NCBI RefSeq assembly: GCF_021729145.1
Contig: NZ_JAJSLW010000013.1
Location: forward strand, 1 to 64,000
Source: Membranihabitans maritimus
Lineage (GTDB): Bacteria; Bacteroidota; Bacteroidia; Chitinophagales; Saprospiraceae
DNA length: 64,000 nucleotides
Direction: 5' to 3'
The notes under the pieces were generated by a model. That model was not told the origin of the DNA. It searched no databases and was given only the letters and a program-made list of their open reading frames with translations. Both the position numbers and the translations under genes were made by a program. This document shows, piece after piece, positions 39,519-47,616 of this stretch. How positions within the stretch are numbered: the stretch's first letter is position 1; each line of letters opens with the position of its first letter.

Positions 39519-39934
39519 ATGTTTTCCTTGATGCCAATGTCCTGGTTTCTGTTTTGAACAAAGAATACCCTTTGTTTACATATTCATCAAGAATTCTCAG
39601 TCTTACAGAACAAAAAGGAAATTATCAATTGTATACTTCTCCCGTGTGTCTGGCGATTTCATTTTATTTTTCAGAGAAAAAAAGTGGGAGGCAAATCGCA
39701 AAGAAAAAGATCCGACTTCTCATCTCCAAAATTAATACCACCACCATAGATAACACCACTGTCCTTAAAGCTGTCGGTGATAAAGCGGTAGAAGATTTTG
39801 AAGATGGGTTGGAATACTATTCTGCCTTACAATCAGCGTGTGACTTTATCATTACCGAAAATATTGAAGATTTTTATTTCTCTCAGATACCGGTTTGTAA
39901 TTCCGAACAATTTCTCGAACAATATTTGTTCTAA
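39515..39934 (+). CDS. PIN-domain toxin
   Basis: A 139-residue PIN-domain ribonuclease. The first acidic residue is in MNVFLDANVLVSVL (Asp6); more acidic residues in VEDFEDGLEYYSAL and FIITENIEDF complete the metal site. It would cut RNA when the antitoxin is lost. It overlaps the antitoxin gene by 4 bp. The pair resembles VapBC-like units in order and size. Confidence 0.87.
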   Translation: MNVFLDANVLVSVLNKEYPLFTYSSRILSLTEQKGNYQLYTSPVCLAISFYFSEKKSGRQIAKKKIRLLISKINTTTIDNTTVLKAVGDKAVEDFEDGLEYYSALQSACDFIITENIEDFYFSQIPVCNSEQFLEQYLF

Positions 39935-40103
39935 ACATGGTTTTTTCATTTATTTGTTTTCGATGCTGTATCCGATAAATGAATGTATCTTTCTTGGCAA
40001 AAGAATTTCAATTTTAACGGACCCGGTCAGTATGAGAAATTTACTCTATTTCTTTCTCTTAAATTCAGTTTTATGCTTGTTTCAAATCAAATAAAACCTA
40101 TCA

Positions 40104-42014
40104 ATGTCAAATAAAAAAGAACTTCCCGGCAACCCATCACTGGTCACTTCGCAGGAAAAACTCAATAAAATAGCGGCCCTGGCAGAAGGTGATTTCAAAT
40201 ATTCCGTTGAAGACTTTTTCAGGACCCCTGAAAAATCGTCATTTTCGATATCACCTGATGGCACACACCTGGCTTACCTCGGACCTTTCAATAGACGAAA
40301 GAATATATTTATTATCGATATCGACACCGGAAAGGAATTTCGCATAACTTCGGAAGAAACCAGGGACATCGGAGGTTACTTTTGGGCGAATTCCAATCGA
40401 ATACTTTACGTAAAAGACGAAGGAGGAGATGAGAACTTCAAATTGTTTGGTGTTAACTATGACGGCACTGATCCTAAAGATTTAACTCCTTTTGAAAAAG
40501 TAACCGTCCAACTCATTGATGACCTTGAAGATTCTGATGACTCCGTTATCATTGGTCTCAATAAAAACAATCCGCAACTGTTCGATCCTTATCGCTTAAA
40601 TATTTATACAGGCAAGCTGACACAATTGGCAGAAAATTCTCTTTCAGCCCCTGTAGCAGCTTGGATGACAGACCACGATGGTAGATTGCGGTTAGCTATG
40701 CGGACAGAAAATGGAACAGAGAGTGTTGTAATGTACAGAGATTCCGAAGATGAAGGATTTAAAGATGTAATAAAAACAGACTTTACGGAAGAACTCGAAC
40801 CGGCATTTTTTGATTTCAATGAAGACCATATAGTTTATGCCCTTTCCAACTTGAATCGCGATAAAAAAGTATTGGTCAAATTTGATCTTCGCAATGGTAA
40901 AGAAGTCGATAAGCCCTTATTTGAAAATTCAGATGTTGATTTATCCGGCGTTCATTATTCCAGGAAACGGAAGGTTCTCACGGCCACTTCGTACGTAACC
41001 GATAAGAAAAAGAGACATTTCTTTGATGAGGAAACAAAATCCATGTACCAGATGCTGGAAAAGGAACTTCCGGGAAAAGAAATAAGTATACAGGATGCCA
41101 ACCGGGAGGAAACTGTATTCTTAATAAGAACGTACACCGATCGAACGCTGGGTGCTTATTATATGTTTACTAAAAGTACAGGCCAATTGGAGAAAATTAC
41201 CGACGTGGGACCCTGGTTGGATGAAGAAGATATGTGTGAAATGAGCCCCATTTCTTATCAAACTCGTGATGGACTGACAATACACGGATACCTTACTTTA
41301 CCGAAGGGCAAATCAAACTACCCGCTACCGGTTGTAGTAAATCCCCACGGCGGACCCTGGGTTCGTGATAGTTGGGGATACAACCCCGAAGTGCAATTAT
41401 TAGCATCACGGGGATACGGTGTATTTCAAATGAATTATCGCGGGTCTACGGGCTATGGTAAAGAATTCTGGAAATCCTCGTTCAAACAATGGGGTAAGAA
41501 AATGCAGGATGATATAACAGATGGAGTCCACTGGCTAATTCAAGAAAAGATTACCGTTCCGGGTAAAGTGGCTATTTATGGCGGCAGTTATGGTGGGTAT
41601 GCAACCTTGGCGGGTGTTACTTTCACCCCTGACCTATATAGTTGTGCGATTGACTACGTGGGGGTATCCAACCTATTCACATTCATGACGACCATCCCAC
41701 CCTACTGGAAACCGTTTCTCAATATGATGTATGAAATGGTAGGAGATCCGGAAAAAGACCGGGAGCTTATGGAATCCTCCTCTCCCATTTTCCATGTTGA
41801 TAATATCAAAACTCCCCTTTTAGTCATCCAGGGTGCAAACGACCCCAGGGTGAATATTGATGAATCAGACCAAATAGTCGACAAATTACGGAAAAAAGGA
41901 GTTGACGTTCCTTACATGGTAAAATACAACGAAGGGCATGGGTTTCACAATGAAGAAAACAGGTTTGAAGTATACAAGGTAATACTGGGTTTTTTGGCGG
42001 AGTACCTTACATAA
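40104..42014 (+). CDS. S9-family peptidase (acylaminoacyl/dipeptidyl peptidase-like)
   Basis: A 636-residue protein without a signal peptide. The propeller domain (about 30-370) has WD40-like PD40 strands (FSISPDGTHLAYLGP). The hydrolase domain carries Ser495 in GGSYGGYA, Asp580 in GANDPRVN and His612 in EGHGFHN. It is a relative of the oligopeptidase at 10.6 kb, but of the dipeptidyl/acylaminoacyl peptidase branch (TRDGLTIHGYL entry to the catalytic domain). It probably degrades peptides in the cytoplasm. It is a single gene, convergent with ndh. Confidence 0.9.
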   Translation: MSNKKELPGNPSLVTSQEKLNKIAALAEGDFKYSVEDFFRTPEKSSFSISPDGTHLAYLGPFNRRKNIFIIDIDTGKEFRITSEETRDIGGYFWANSNRILYVKDEGGDENFKLFGVNYDGTDPKDLTPFEKVTVQLIDDLEDSDDSVIIGLNKNNPQLFDPYRLNIYTGKLTQLAENSLSAPVAAWMTDHDGRLRLAMRTENGTESVVMYRDSEDEGFKDVIKTDFTEELEPAFFDFNEDHIVYALSNLNRDKKVLVKFDLRNGKEVDKPLFENSDVDLSGVHYSRKRKVLTATSYVTDKKKRHFFDEETKSMYQMLEKELPGKEISIQDANREETVFLIRTYTDRTLGAYYMFTKSTGQLEKITDVGPWLDEEDMCEMSPISYQTRDGLTIHGYLTLPKGKSNYPLPVVVNPHGGPWVRDSWGYNPEVQLLASRGYGVFQMNYRGSTGYGKEFWKSSFKQWGKKMQDDITDGVHWLIQEKITVPGKVAIYGGSYGGYATLAGVTFTPDLYSCAIDYVGVSNLFTFMTTIPPYWKPFLNMMYEMVGDPEKDRELMESSSPIFHVDNIKTPLLVIQGANDPRVNIDESDQIVDKLRKKGVDVPYMVKYNEGHGFHNEENRFEVYKVILGFLAEYLT

Positions 42015-42129
42015 ATAACGTGAGTTCAACGAATAATTGTTTCTGTCATTATTTTTGCGAAAAAAGCAATGCCCAAGGCATCAATTTGTGAAAATCAATG
42101 CCAAAATCAACGATTTCACTTGTTTTCCT

Positions 42130-42149
42130 CCCTGGGTTTCCACCCAGGG
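42130..42149. repeat. REP-like palindromic hairpin
   Basis: ccctggg and cccaggg (42130-42136, 42143-42149) form a 7-bp GC stem with a 6-nt loop in otherwise AT-rich DNA, followed by cgctctttcagagctc, a second short dyad. It lies between two convergent genes. The look is that of dispersed REP-type elements; it could also act as a two-way terminator. No second copy was seen in the window. Confidence 0.45.
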
Positions 42150-42230
42150 TTAATTATATTTCGCTCTTTCAGAGCTCTTATATTCTCAGTCGAACTCATG
42201 GTAAAGAAGATTTTTGTAAAACCCTGACTC

Positions 42231-43526
42231 TTAGGTTTTCATTGTCATGGATTTATCTGAAGTCTTGGACTTTTTGGCCCGCAGTATGATTCTCAATGTT
42301 GAATCATTATTGAAATAACTCATCATCCAATTTATGAATATTACGAGTTTATTTTTCACACTCAAAATGAGCCAAAAATGTACCGCCATCCAGGTAATCC
42401 AGGCGAACCACCCCTGGAATTTGTAATTCGGAAGGTCCACTACAGCTCTCTTCTTTCCCACAGTGGCCATAGACCCTTTGTCTATATATTCAAAAGGAGT
42501 CCACTTATCCTTATTGTCATTTCCTTTGATGATATTTTGGGCCAGATTTTTTGCCTGGTTTATGGCTACATTTGCTAATTGCGGATGTCCCCTGGGATAC
42601 TTCTCCGTTTCCATATACGCAATATCCCCAATAGCATAAACATCCTCCAAACCTTCTATCTCATTGAACCGGTCTACTTTCAAACGATTCCCACGAACTA
42701 AATAATCTCCCTTTAGTCCATCCAACAAATTCCCTTTGACTCCGGCAGCCCATACTACGTTTTTGGTTTCAATCTTACCCCCATCCTGAAAAGTGACTAC
42801 ATCACCATCATAATCACTCACGAGAGTATTCGTCTTTACAATAACGCCCAATTCTTCAAGGTACTTCCGGGAAAACTTCTGGGCATTTTCACTCATCGAA
42901 ATAAGTGTAGCATCTGTCCCTTCGATAAGGAAAATATTCAGATTTGAAAAGTCCATATCCGGATAATCCTTCGGAAGAATAAATTTTTTCATTTCAGCTA
43001 TAGCCCCTGCCAATTCAACTCCGGTGGGTCCTCCTCCAACAATAACAAAATTCATCATTGCCTTGAGATCCTTTTCCGGAGTATAAAGCGCTTTTTCAAA
43101 TGTAAGTAAAATCCGGTTTCTCAATGCCATCGATTCCGTAACACTTTTCATCGGCATTGCATATTCCTTCAAACGCTCGTTACCAAAGTAATTGGTCGTA
43201 CAACCAATTGCTATTATCAACTTATCATACTTTATATCAAAATTGTTGGTATACACCATTTTACTATAAGTATCAATTCCCTCTACCGTCGCAAGCCTAA
43301 CATGTACATTCTTTTCATGTTGGAATACTTTTCTAAGCGGAAATGAAATACTGGAGGGCTCAAGCCTGGAAGTCGCAACCTGATACATCAATGGCTGAAA
43401 CTGATGATAATTATGCCTGTCAATCAAAAAGATTTTATTATCAGACTGTTTAAGTTCTCTGGCTAATTTTAAGCCTGCAAATCCGGCTCCTAAAATTACG
43501 ATCCTTTTTTTACCAACTTCGCTCAT
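42231..43526 (-). CDS. ndh: Type II NADH dehydrogenase (NDH-2)
   Basis: A 431-residue flavoprotein with two Rossmann motifs: ILGAGFAGLKLARELK for FAD near the N-terminus and IVGGGPTGVELAGAIAEM for NADH in the middle. YAIGDIAY provides the second FAD contact. The C-terminal part has an amphipathic/hydrophobic section (WFAWITWMAVHFWLIL) for membrane attachment. It moves electrons from NADH to menaquinone without pumping protons. The length is normal. It is monocistronic. Confidence 0.92.
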   Translation of the reverse strand: MSEVGKKRIVILGAGFAGLKLARELKQSDNKIFLIDRHNYHQFQPLMYQVATSRLEPSSISFPLRKVFQHEKNVHVRLATVEGIDTYSKMVYTNNFDIKYDKLIIAIGCTTNYFGNERLKEYAMPMKSVTESMALRNRILLTFEKALYTPEKDLKAMMNFVIVGGGPTGVELAGAIAEMKKFILPKDYPDMDFSNLNIFLIEGTDATLISMSENAQKFSRKYLEELGVIVKTNTLVSDYDGDVVTFQDGGKIETKNVVWAAGVKGNLLDGLKGDYLVRGNRLKVDRFNEIEGLEDVYAIGDIAYMETEKYPRGHPQLANVAINQAKNLAQNIIKGNDNKDKWTPFEYIDKGSMATVGKKRAVVDLPNYKFQGWFAWITWMAVHFWLILSVKNKLVIFINWMMSYFNNDSTLRIILRAKKSKTSDKSMTMKT

Positions 43527-43829
43527 AAGAATAAAGTATAAATATTCAACTATTGATAATATTAAAACGAAATTATAAAAATAATGTTTTTATATATTAA
43601 AAATATTATTTTGTTATTTATAAAATTGTTATTTCAAGAGTAAAACTTCATCTAGTATGATCATTTACAGCCAACTTTTGTGATATGGATATGAATATAT
43701 TTAGATAATAATTTTATATAGTCGAAAATATCTTAAAATTAATTTTAATAAATAAATACGGGATTTTTCAAAATCAAAAATGAATCTTTTGTTTTACTTC
43801 TCTAAAATGGACTATTGATATTAATCCTG
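43527..43829. other. Very AT-rich gap between ndh and creD
   Basis: About 300 bp, mostly A and T, without an open frame or strong hairpin. It should hold the ndh promoter (minus strand), but no exact TAnnTTTG box could be fixed. Confidence 0.4.
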
Positions 43830-45173
43830 CTATTCTTTTTGGCCTGAATCATACCAGGAAATATTGCGGGTGAAATACATCACAAGAGCTAAAATCACAA
43901 CTAATCCAATACTTCCAATCAGCAATGCGTATTCTTCCAACCGTAAAATCGTAAATAAGAATCCATACATTCCCACAAGCGAACAAAATAGTAACCCGGA
44001 TTTCCTTTTCTCACGAAATACTGCGAGCGAATAGAGACTTATCATCGATATGATCACTAAAGCGGAGATCACATAAGCGAGGTCAAAATTTACATACTCT
44101 GACAATGCAATGAGCAATATATAAAAAAGAGTCAGGCCCAACCCTACCAATCCATATTGAAATGGATGAACCCTCCTTTCTAGCGTTATCTCGAACAGGA
44201 AAAACATCAAAAAAGTAAGGGCTATAACCATTAAAGCATATTTGACAGACCGGAGAGATTTTTTGTAGTTGTCAACAGGAATAATAAAATCAACACCAAA
44301 CGCAGATCCATTTAAACTTTCTTCACGATCCAAATCCATCCATGATTGGGGGAAATTCCTATTAAATTCAAGTATTTTCCAACTGGCATTAAACCCCTCT
44401 TCAGATACCGCTCTGGTATCCGGTAAAAAATCACCCATAAATGAAGGAGCGGTCCAAGAGGATTCTATTTCAACTTCGGTATTTTTTCCAATCGGAATAA
44501 AGCTGATATTACCACTCCCATTAAGATTTAAACTGACTTCAAAATCCAGGTAACCCGTATAATTTTGTTGTAAATCATCTAATTCAATGGTAACTCCAGA
44601 ATGAATAATATCAGGAATTCGGGTACCCGGTATAATTTCACGCCCCCTTCCATTCCACACCACATTCATTCCTTCTTTAATACCTTTTACATCTGAAACT
44701 CCCATTGTTAAAAATGCCTTGTCATAACGAACCCTGCTCACTCCTTCTATTTCCCAATTCTGGGCAATATTGATTGTACCATTTATATTTAATTCAGACT
44801 GATAAACTACAGCATCATAAATCCCCTTCGACAATATTTTGGGTATAACCCGGCCATTAACAATTAAATTTTCAGGAAGTACGAAAAAATTCCTGGTTAC
44901 AATAATCTCATCCTCAGTTGCGCCTGATTTAATCTCAATCGGGATAGTCAGTATTGGTCCATTTATCAATTGTCCTCCTGCCCAGTTTTTATCGATTTCC
45001 CCTACAATTTGCTGGCTATATTCCATTCGCTCGTTAATAAGTTCTTGAATCATAGCCGATGGGATCATCAGTAAAAGCGATAAAAAAGCAATTATAACCA
45101 ATTTAATAGTAGCTGAATTCTGGAACCATTTTCCAAATTCTGAAGTAAAATGTTCTGTTGATTTCATATTCAT
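43830..45173 (-). CDS. creD: CreD-family inner membrane protein
   Basis: A 447-residue protein of the CreD (cell envelope integrity) family. One N-terminal transmembrane helix (IKLVIIAFLSLLLMIPSAMI) is followed by a motif region (INERMEYSQQIVGEI, GPILTIPI), a large periplasmic domain, and five to six C-terminal helices. CreD proteins are linked to envelope stress and beta-lactam response. The ATG at 45173 is preferred: the frame extends upstream to a TTG at 45200, but that stretch contains the operator. It is the last gene of the membrane protein-regulator-creD unit and also has its own operator. Confidence 0.88.
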   Translation of the reverse strand: MNMKSTEHFTSEFGKWFQNSATIKLVIIAFLSLLLMIPSAMIQELINERMEYSQQIVGEIDKNWAGGQLINGPILTIPIEIKSGATEDEIIVTRNFFVLPENLIVNGRVIPKILSKGIYDAVVYQSELNINGTINIAQNWEIEGVSRVRYDKAFLTMGVSDVKGIKEGMNVVWNGRGREIIPGTRIPDIIHSGVTIELDDLQQNYTGYLDFEVSLNLNGSGNISFIPIGKNTEVEIESSWTAPSFMGDFLPDTRAVSEEGFNASWKILEFNRNFPQSWMDLDREESLNGSAFGVDFIIPVDNYKKSLRSVKYALMVIALTFLMFFLFEITLERRVHPFQYGLVGLGLTLFYILLIALSEYVNFDLAYVISALVIISMISLYSLAVFREKRKSGLLFCSLVGMYGFLFTILRLEEYALLIGSIGLVVILALVMYFTRNISWYDSGQKE

Positions 45174-45186
45174 ATTATTTAAAAGT

Positions 45187-45203
45187 ACTTTGTATTTCAA
45201 AGT
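45187..45203. promoter_or_regulatory. Operator copy 1 (ACTTTG-N5-CAAAGT) before creD
   Basis: Perfect inverted repeat ACTTTG-tattt-CAAAGT, with the flank AGT on the left shared with the copy at 46132. It lies 14 bp upstream of the creD start and just after the stop of the regulator gene, which suggests creD can be transcribed under direct control of that regulator. Confidence 0.7.
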
Positions 45204-45219
45204 TATTAAACAAAAAATT

Positions 45220-45510
45220 TTATTTAAGAAGTTGCTCTATTGCCTTAATATGTTGCTCAAAGGCAGTTCGTCCTTCCTCTGTGGCAAAATATCTGGTCTT
45301 TGGCTTTCTATCGACAAACTCTTTAGAAAAACGTACATATTTCTTCTTTTCCAGATGTTTTATATGACTTGCCAGATTCCCGTCCGTCACGCCCAACAAG
45401 TCCTTCAACCCATTGAAGTCAATATATTCGTTCGCAACCAAAACGGCCATAATCCCCAGACGGGTTTTATTCTCAAAAGCTTTATTTAAATTGTTTAATA
45501 TCCGTTTCAC
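45220..45510 (-). CDS. Winged-helix transcriptional regulator (HTH_34-like)
   Basis: A 96-residue regulator: LNKAFENKTRLGIMAVLVAN starts the winged helix, FNGLKDLLGVTDGNLASHIK is the helix-turn-helix, and the wing has KPKTRYFATEEG. The GTG at 45510 is chosen because it overlaps the stop of the upstream gene as GTGA and sits after an AGGAAG site; the ATG at 45576 would give a 70-bp overlap and a tail outside the domain. It is the likely binder of the two operators around the unit and would act as an autorepressor. Confidence 0.85.
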   Translation of the reverse strand: MKRILNNLNKAFENKTRLGIMAVLVANEYIDFNGLKDLLGVTDGNLASHIKHLEKKKYVRFSKEFVDRKPKTRYFATEEGRTAFEQHIKAIEQLLK

Positions 45511-46124
45511 GATCCGTACTTCCTGTGCATAAAAATTCCGTACACTATGTGCATCAATCCAAATCCTATTGCCCAAAACAACAATCCATAGCCAATGTAA
45601 AATCCTAATAATCCCAATGAAATTTCCACAAATCCCAGGCTGCGAATTTCAGTTAAGGTAAAGTCACCTGCACTAATTAACCCAAGACCGTAAAAGATCA
45701 AAGATAAGGGCAAAATATATTGGATCTCACCACGAATCAATAAAATAGAGCAAATCATTCCTCCTGCCAAAAGGGGAATTGCCAGACTGGTTAACAGTTT
45801 ACGGGTTCTTGGATCATTCAATTTCTGTCTGTTTTTCCTTGCCTTCCTGGCTGTAAAAAACAAAGCTCCCGCCAATGCACCCAAAAATGTTCCTACGGCC
45901 AAAAGAATAAGAAACCGGACTTCCTTTCCGGACAAAACTATTTCCTGATAATCTTTACCTAGCCCGTGCATTCCGAGTTTCCAAAAAGCAATAAAAGTCC
46001 CAATTATTCCTATAACACCGGCAGAAATACCGGATAACCCACTCAAGGAAATAAATTTTGAAGACCGGTTCATAAGATTCCGTATCTCCTTAAGATCTTG
46101 AATATATTTTTGTTTATCTTCCAT
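45507..46124 (-). CDS. Integral membrane protein of the creD unit
   Basis: A 205-residue protein. After a charged N-terminus (EDKQKYIQDLKEIRNLMNRS) come about six hydrophobic segments. No known family could be named with certainty; similar proteins stand before winged-helix/creD genes in Bacteroidota. It is the first gene of the unit, translationally coupled to the regulator by GTGA. It may be a sensor or membrane partner; this is inference. Confidence 0.75.
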   Translation of the reverse strand: MEDKQKYIQDLKEIRNLMNRSSKFISLSGLSGISAGVIGIIGTFIAFWKLGMHGLGKDYQEIVLSGKEVRFLILLAVGTFLGALAGALFFTARKARKNRQKLNDPRTRKLLTSLAIPLLAGGMICSILLIRGEIQYILPLSLIFYGLGLISAGDFTLTEIRSLGFVEISLGLLGFYIGYGLLFWAIGFGLMHIVYGIFMHRKYGS

Positions 46125-46131
46125 TAAAAGT

Positions 46132-46148
46132 ACTTTGAACTACAAAGT
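46132..46148. promoter_or_regulatory. Operator copy 2 (ACTTTG-N5-CAAAGT) before the unit
   Basis: Perfect inverted repeat ACTTTG-aacta-CAAAGT, 7 bp upstream of the first gene of the regulator-creD unit. Both arms, spacer length and the left flank AAAAGT match the copy at 45187. A protein bound here would block transcription or leader access of the unit. Confidence 0.72.
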
Positions 46149-46281
46149 AACTAACTAAATTTTAATTTTATTGTACTTTTAAATATATTTTGTTCAAAGA
46201 TTATAAAATCATAACTTCTAGAAATGGATAAAGGATTGAAAGGATTCAATATCTAAGCCTACTAAATATAAAAAATTAAAT

Positions 46282-47463
46282 ATGCAAAGAGTCTATATAA
46301 TATCGTCAACCCGCACACCTATTGGGAGCTTTGGTGGTATTTTCTCCGGGATACCCGCCACAAAACTGGGAGCTACAGCCATTCAGGGTGCGATTTCACG
46401 GGCCGAAGTCCCCCACACTGAAATAAATGAAGTATTTATGGGAAATGTGGTTTCTGCAAATTTAGGCCAGGCTCCTGCGAAACAGGCATCAAGATATGCC
46501 GAAATACCGGATAATGTACCGTGTACATTAATTAACAAAGTATGTGCATCAGGAACGAAAGCCATCATGCTCGCTGCACAAAGCATTATGCTCGGACAAA
46601 ATGAAATCACCGTAGCAGGTGGCATGGAAAATATGTCAATGATTCCATACTATATTCCCAAAGCGAGGTTTGGATATAAATATGGGTCTTCTGAATTAAT
46701 AGACGGACTTCAAAAAGACGGTCTGGCAGATGCTTATGACCATTCTCCAATGGGAATTTCGGCTGACAATACAGCCAAAAAATACGATATTTCGAGAGAA
46801 GAACAGGACAATTATGCTATATCCAGCTATAAAAGAGCTGCAGAAGCGACTGAAAAGGGATGGTTCAAAAAAGAAATCACCCCTGTCAGTGTACCCCAAA
46901 GAAAAGGAGTCCCTCTTTTAGTTGATACGGATGAAGAATTTAAGAAAGTAAAGTTTGAAAAAATACCACATCTTCGACCTGCTTTCACAAAAGACGGGAC
47001 TGTAACCGCTGCCAATGCTTCAACTATTAATGACGGTGCTTCTGCCTTAGTTCTTGCCGGGGAAGAATATGTCAAAGCAAACGGGCTTAAACCGATTGCT
47101 GAAGTTATTGCTTTTGCCGATGCTGCCGTAGAACCCAAGTGGTTTACAACAGCCCCGGTTCCTGCCGCAAAAAAAGCCATTAACAAAGCCAAACTTTCTC
47201 TGGATGATATCAATCTTTTCGAAGTTAATGAGGCTTTTTCCGTCGTGCCTTTGTTTTTTGAAAAGCAATATAAAATTCCACATGAAAAAATGAACATTTT
47301 CGGAGGAGCTGTGTCTCTTGGCCACCCATTGGGTGCTTCAGGGGCCCGTATAGTAACCACTTTAATTAACGCTTTGCAACAGTCCGGTAGCGGGGAAATG
47401 GGATGCGCTTCCATCTGTAACGGAGGAGGTGGTGCTTCCTCTATAATTGTAAAAGCAATGTAG
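46282..47463 (+). CDS. Acetyl-CoA C-acyltransferase (thiolase)
   Basis: A 393-residue thiolase of normal length. Nucleophile Cys88 lies in INKVCASGTKA; NEAF, GHPLGASGAR and CNGGGGAS carry the catalytic His and second Cys. It condenses two acetyl-CoA or cleaves 3-ketoacyl-CoA. The N-terminus (VYIISSTRTPIGSFGG) fits the acetoacetyl-CoA (biosynthetic) branch. It lacks other beta-oxidation genes nearby. Confidence 0.93.
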   Translation: MQRVYIISSTRTPIGSFGGIFSGIPATKLGATAIQGAISRAEVPHTEINEVFMGNVVSANLGQAPAKQASRYAEIPDNVPCTLINKVCASGTKAIMLAAQSIMLGQNEITVAGGMENMSMIPYYIPKARFGYKYGSSELIDGLQKDGLADAYDHSPMGISADNTAKKYDISREEQDNYAISSYKRAAEATEKGWFKKEITPVSVPQRKGVPLLVDTDEEFKKVKFEKIPHLRPAFTKDGTVTAANASTINDGASALVLAGEEYVKANGLKPIAEVIAFADAAVEPKWFTTAPVPAAKKAINKAKLSLDDINLFEVNEAFSVVPLFFEKQYKIPHEKMNIFGGAVSLGHPLGASGARIVTTLINALQQSGSGEMGCASICNGGGGASSIIVKAM

Positions 47464-47616
47464 TTCGATTATCTTATATTGAATACTGTTAGTCCAATAA
47501 TCATTTATGGGAATCGTTGATAGTAGAGTATGTGATTAAAAATTTAATTGCTGAACTGAACACAAATATTTTTGTTATGATACCGATTGGAATTATAAAC
47601 TGATAACCTTTTTCAG

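Noticed and set aside
39935-40000. Short dyad catttat/ataaatg after the PIN toxin gene as a terminator
   Set aside because: Only a 7-bp AT stem with a long loop and no clear U-tract.
42098-42289. 63-codon plus-strand frame
   Set aside because: It is made mainly of the REP-like hairpin region and the antisense end of ndh.
45174-45200. TTG start of creD 27 bp upstream
   Set aside because: The stretch contains the palindromic operator and adds a tail without family likeness.
45511-45576. ATG start of the winged-helix regulator at 45576
   Set aside because: It would overlap the upstream gene by 70 bp; the GTG at 45510 gives a 4-bp overlap and the normal domain start.
46827-47414. 195-codon minus-strand frame
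   Set aside because: It is a shadow of the thiolase gene; its translation has no domain-like pattern.
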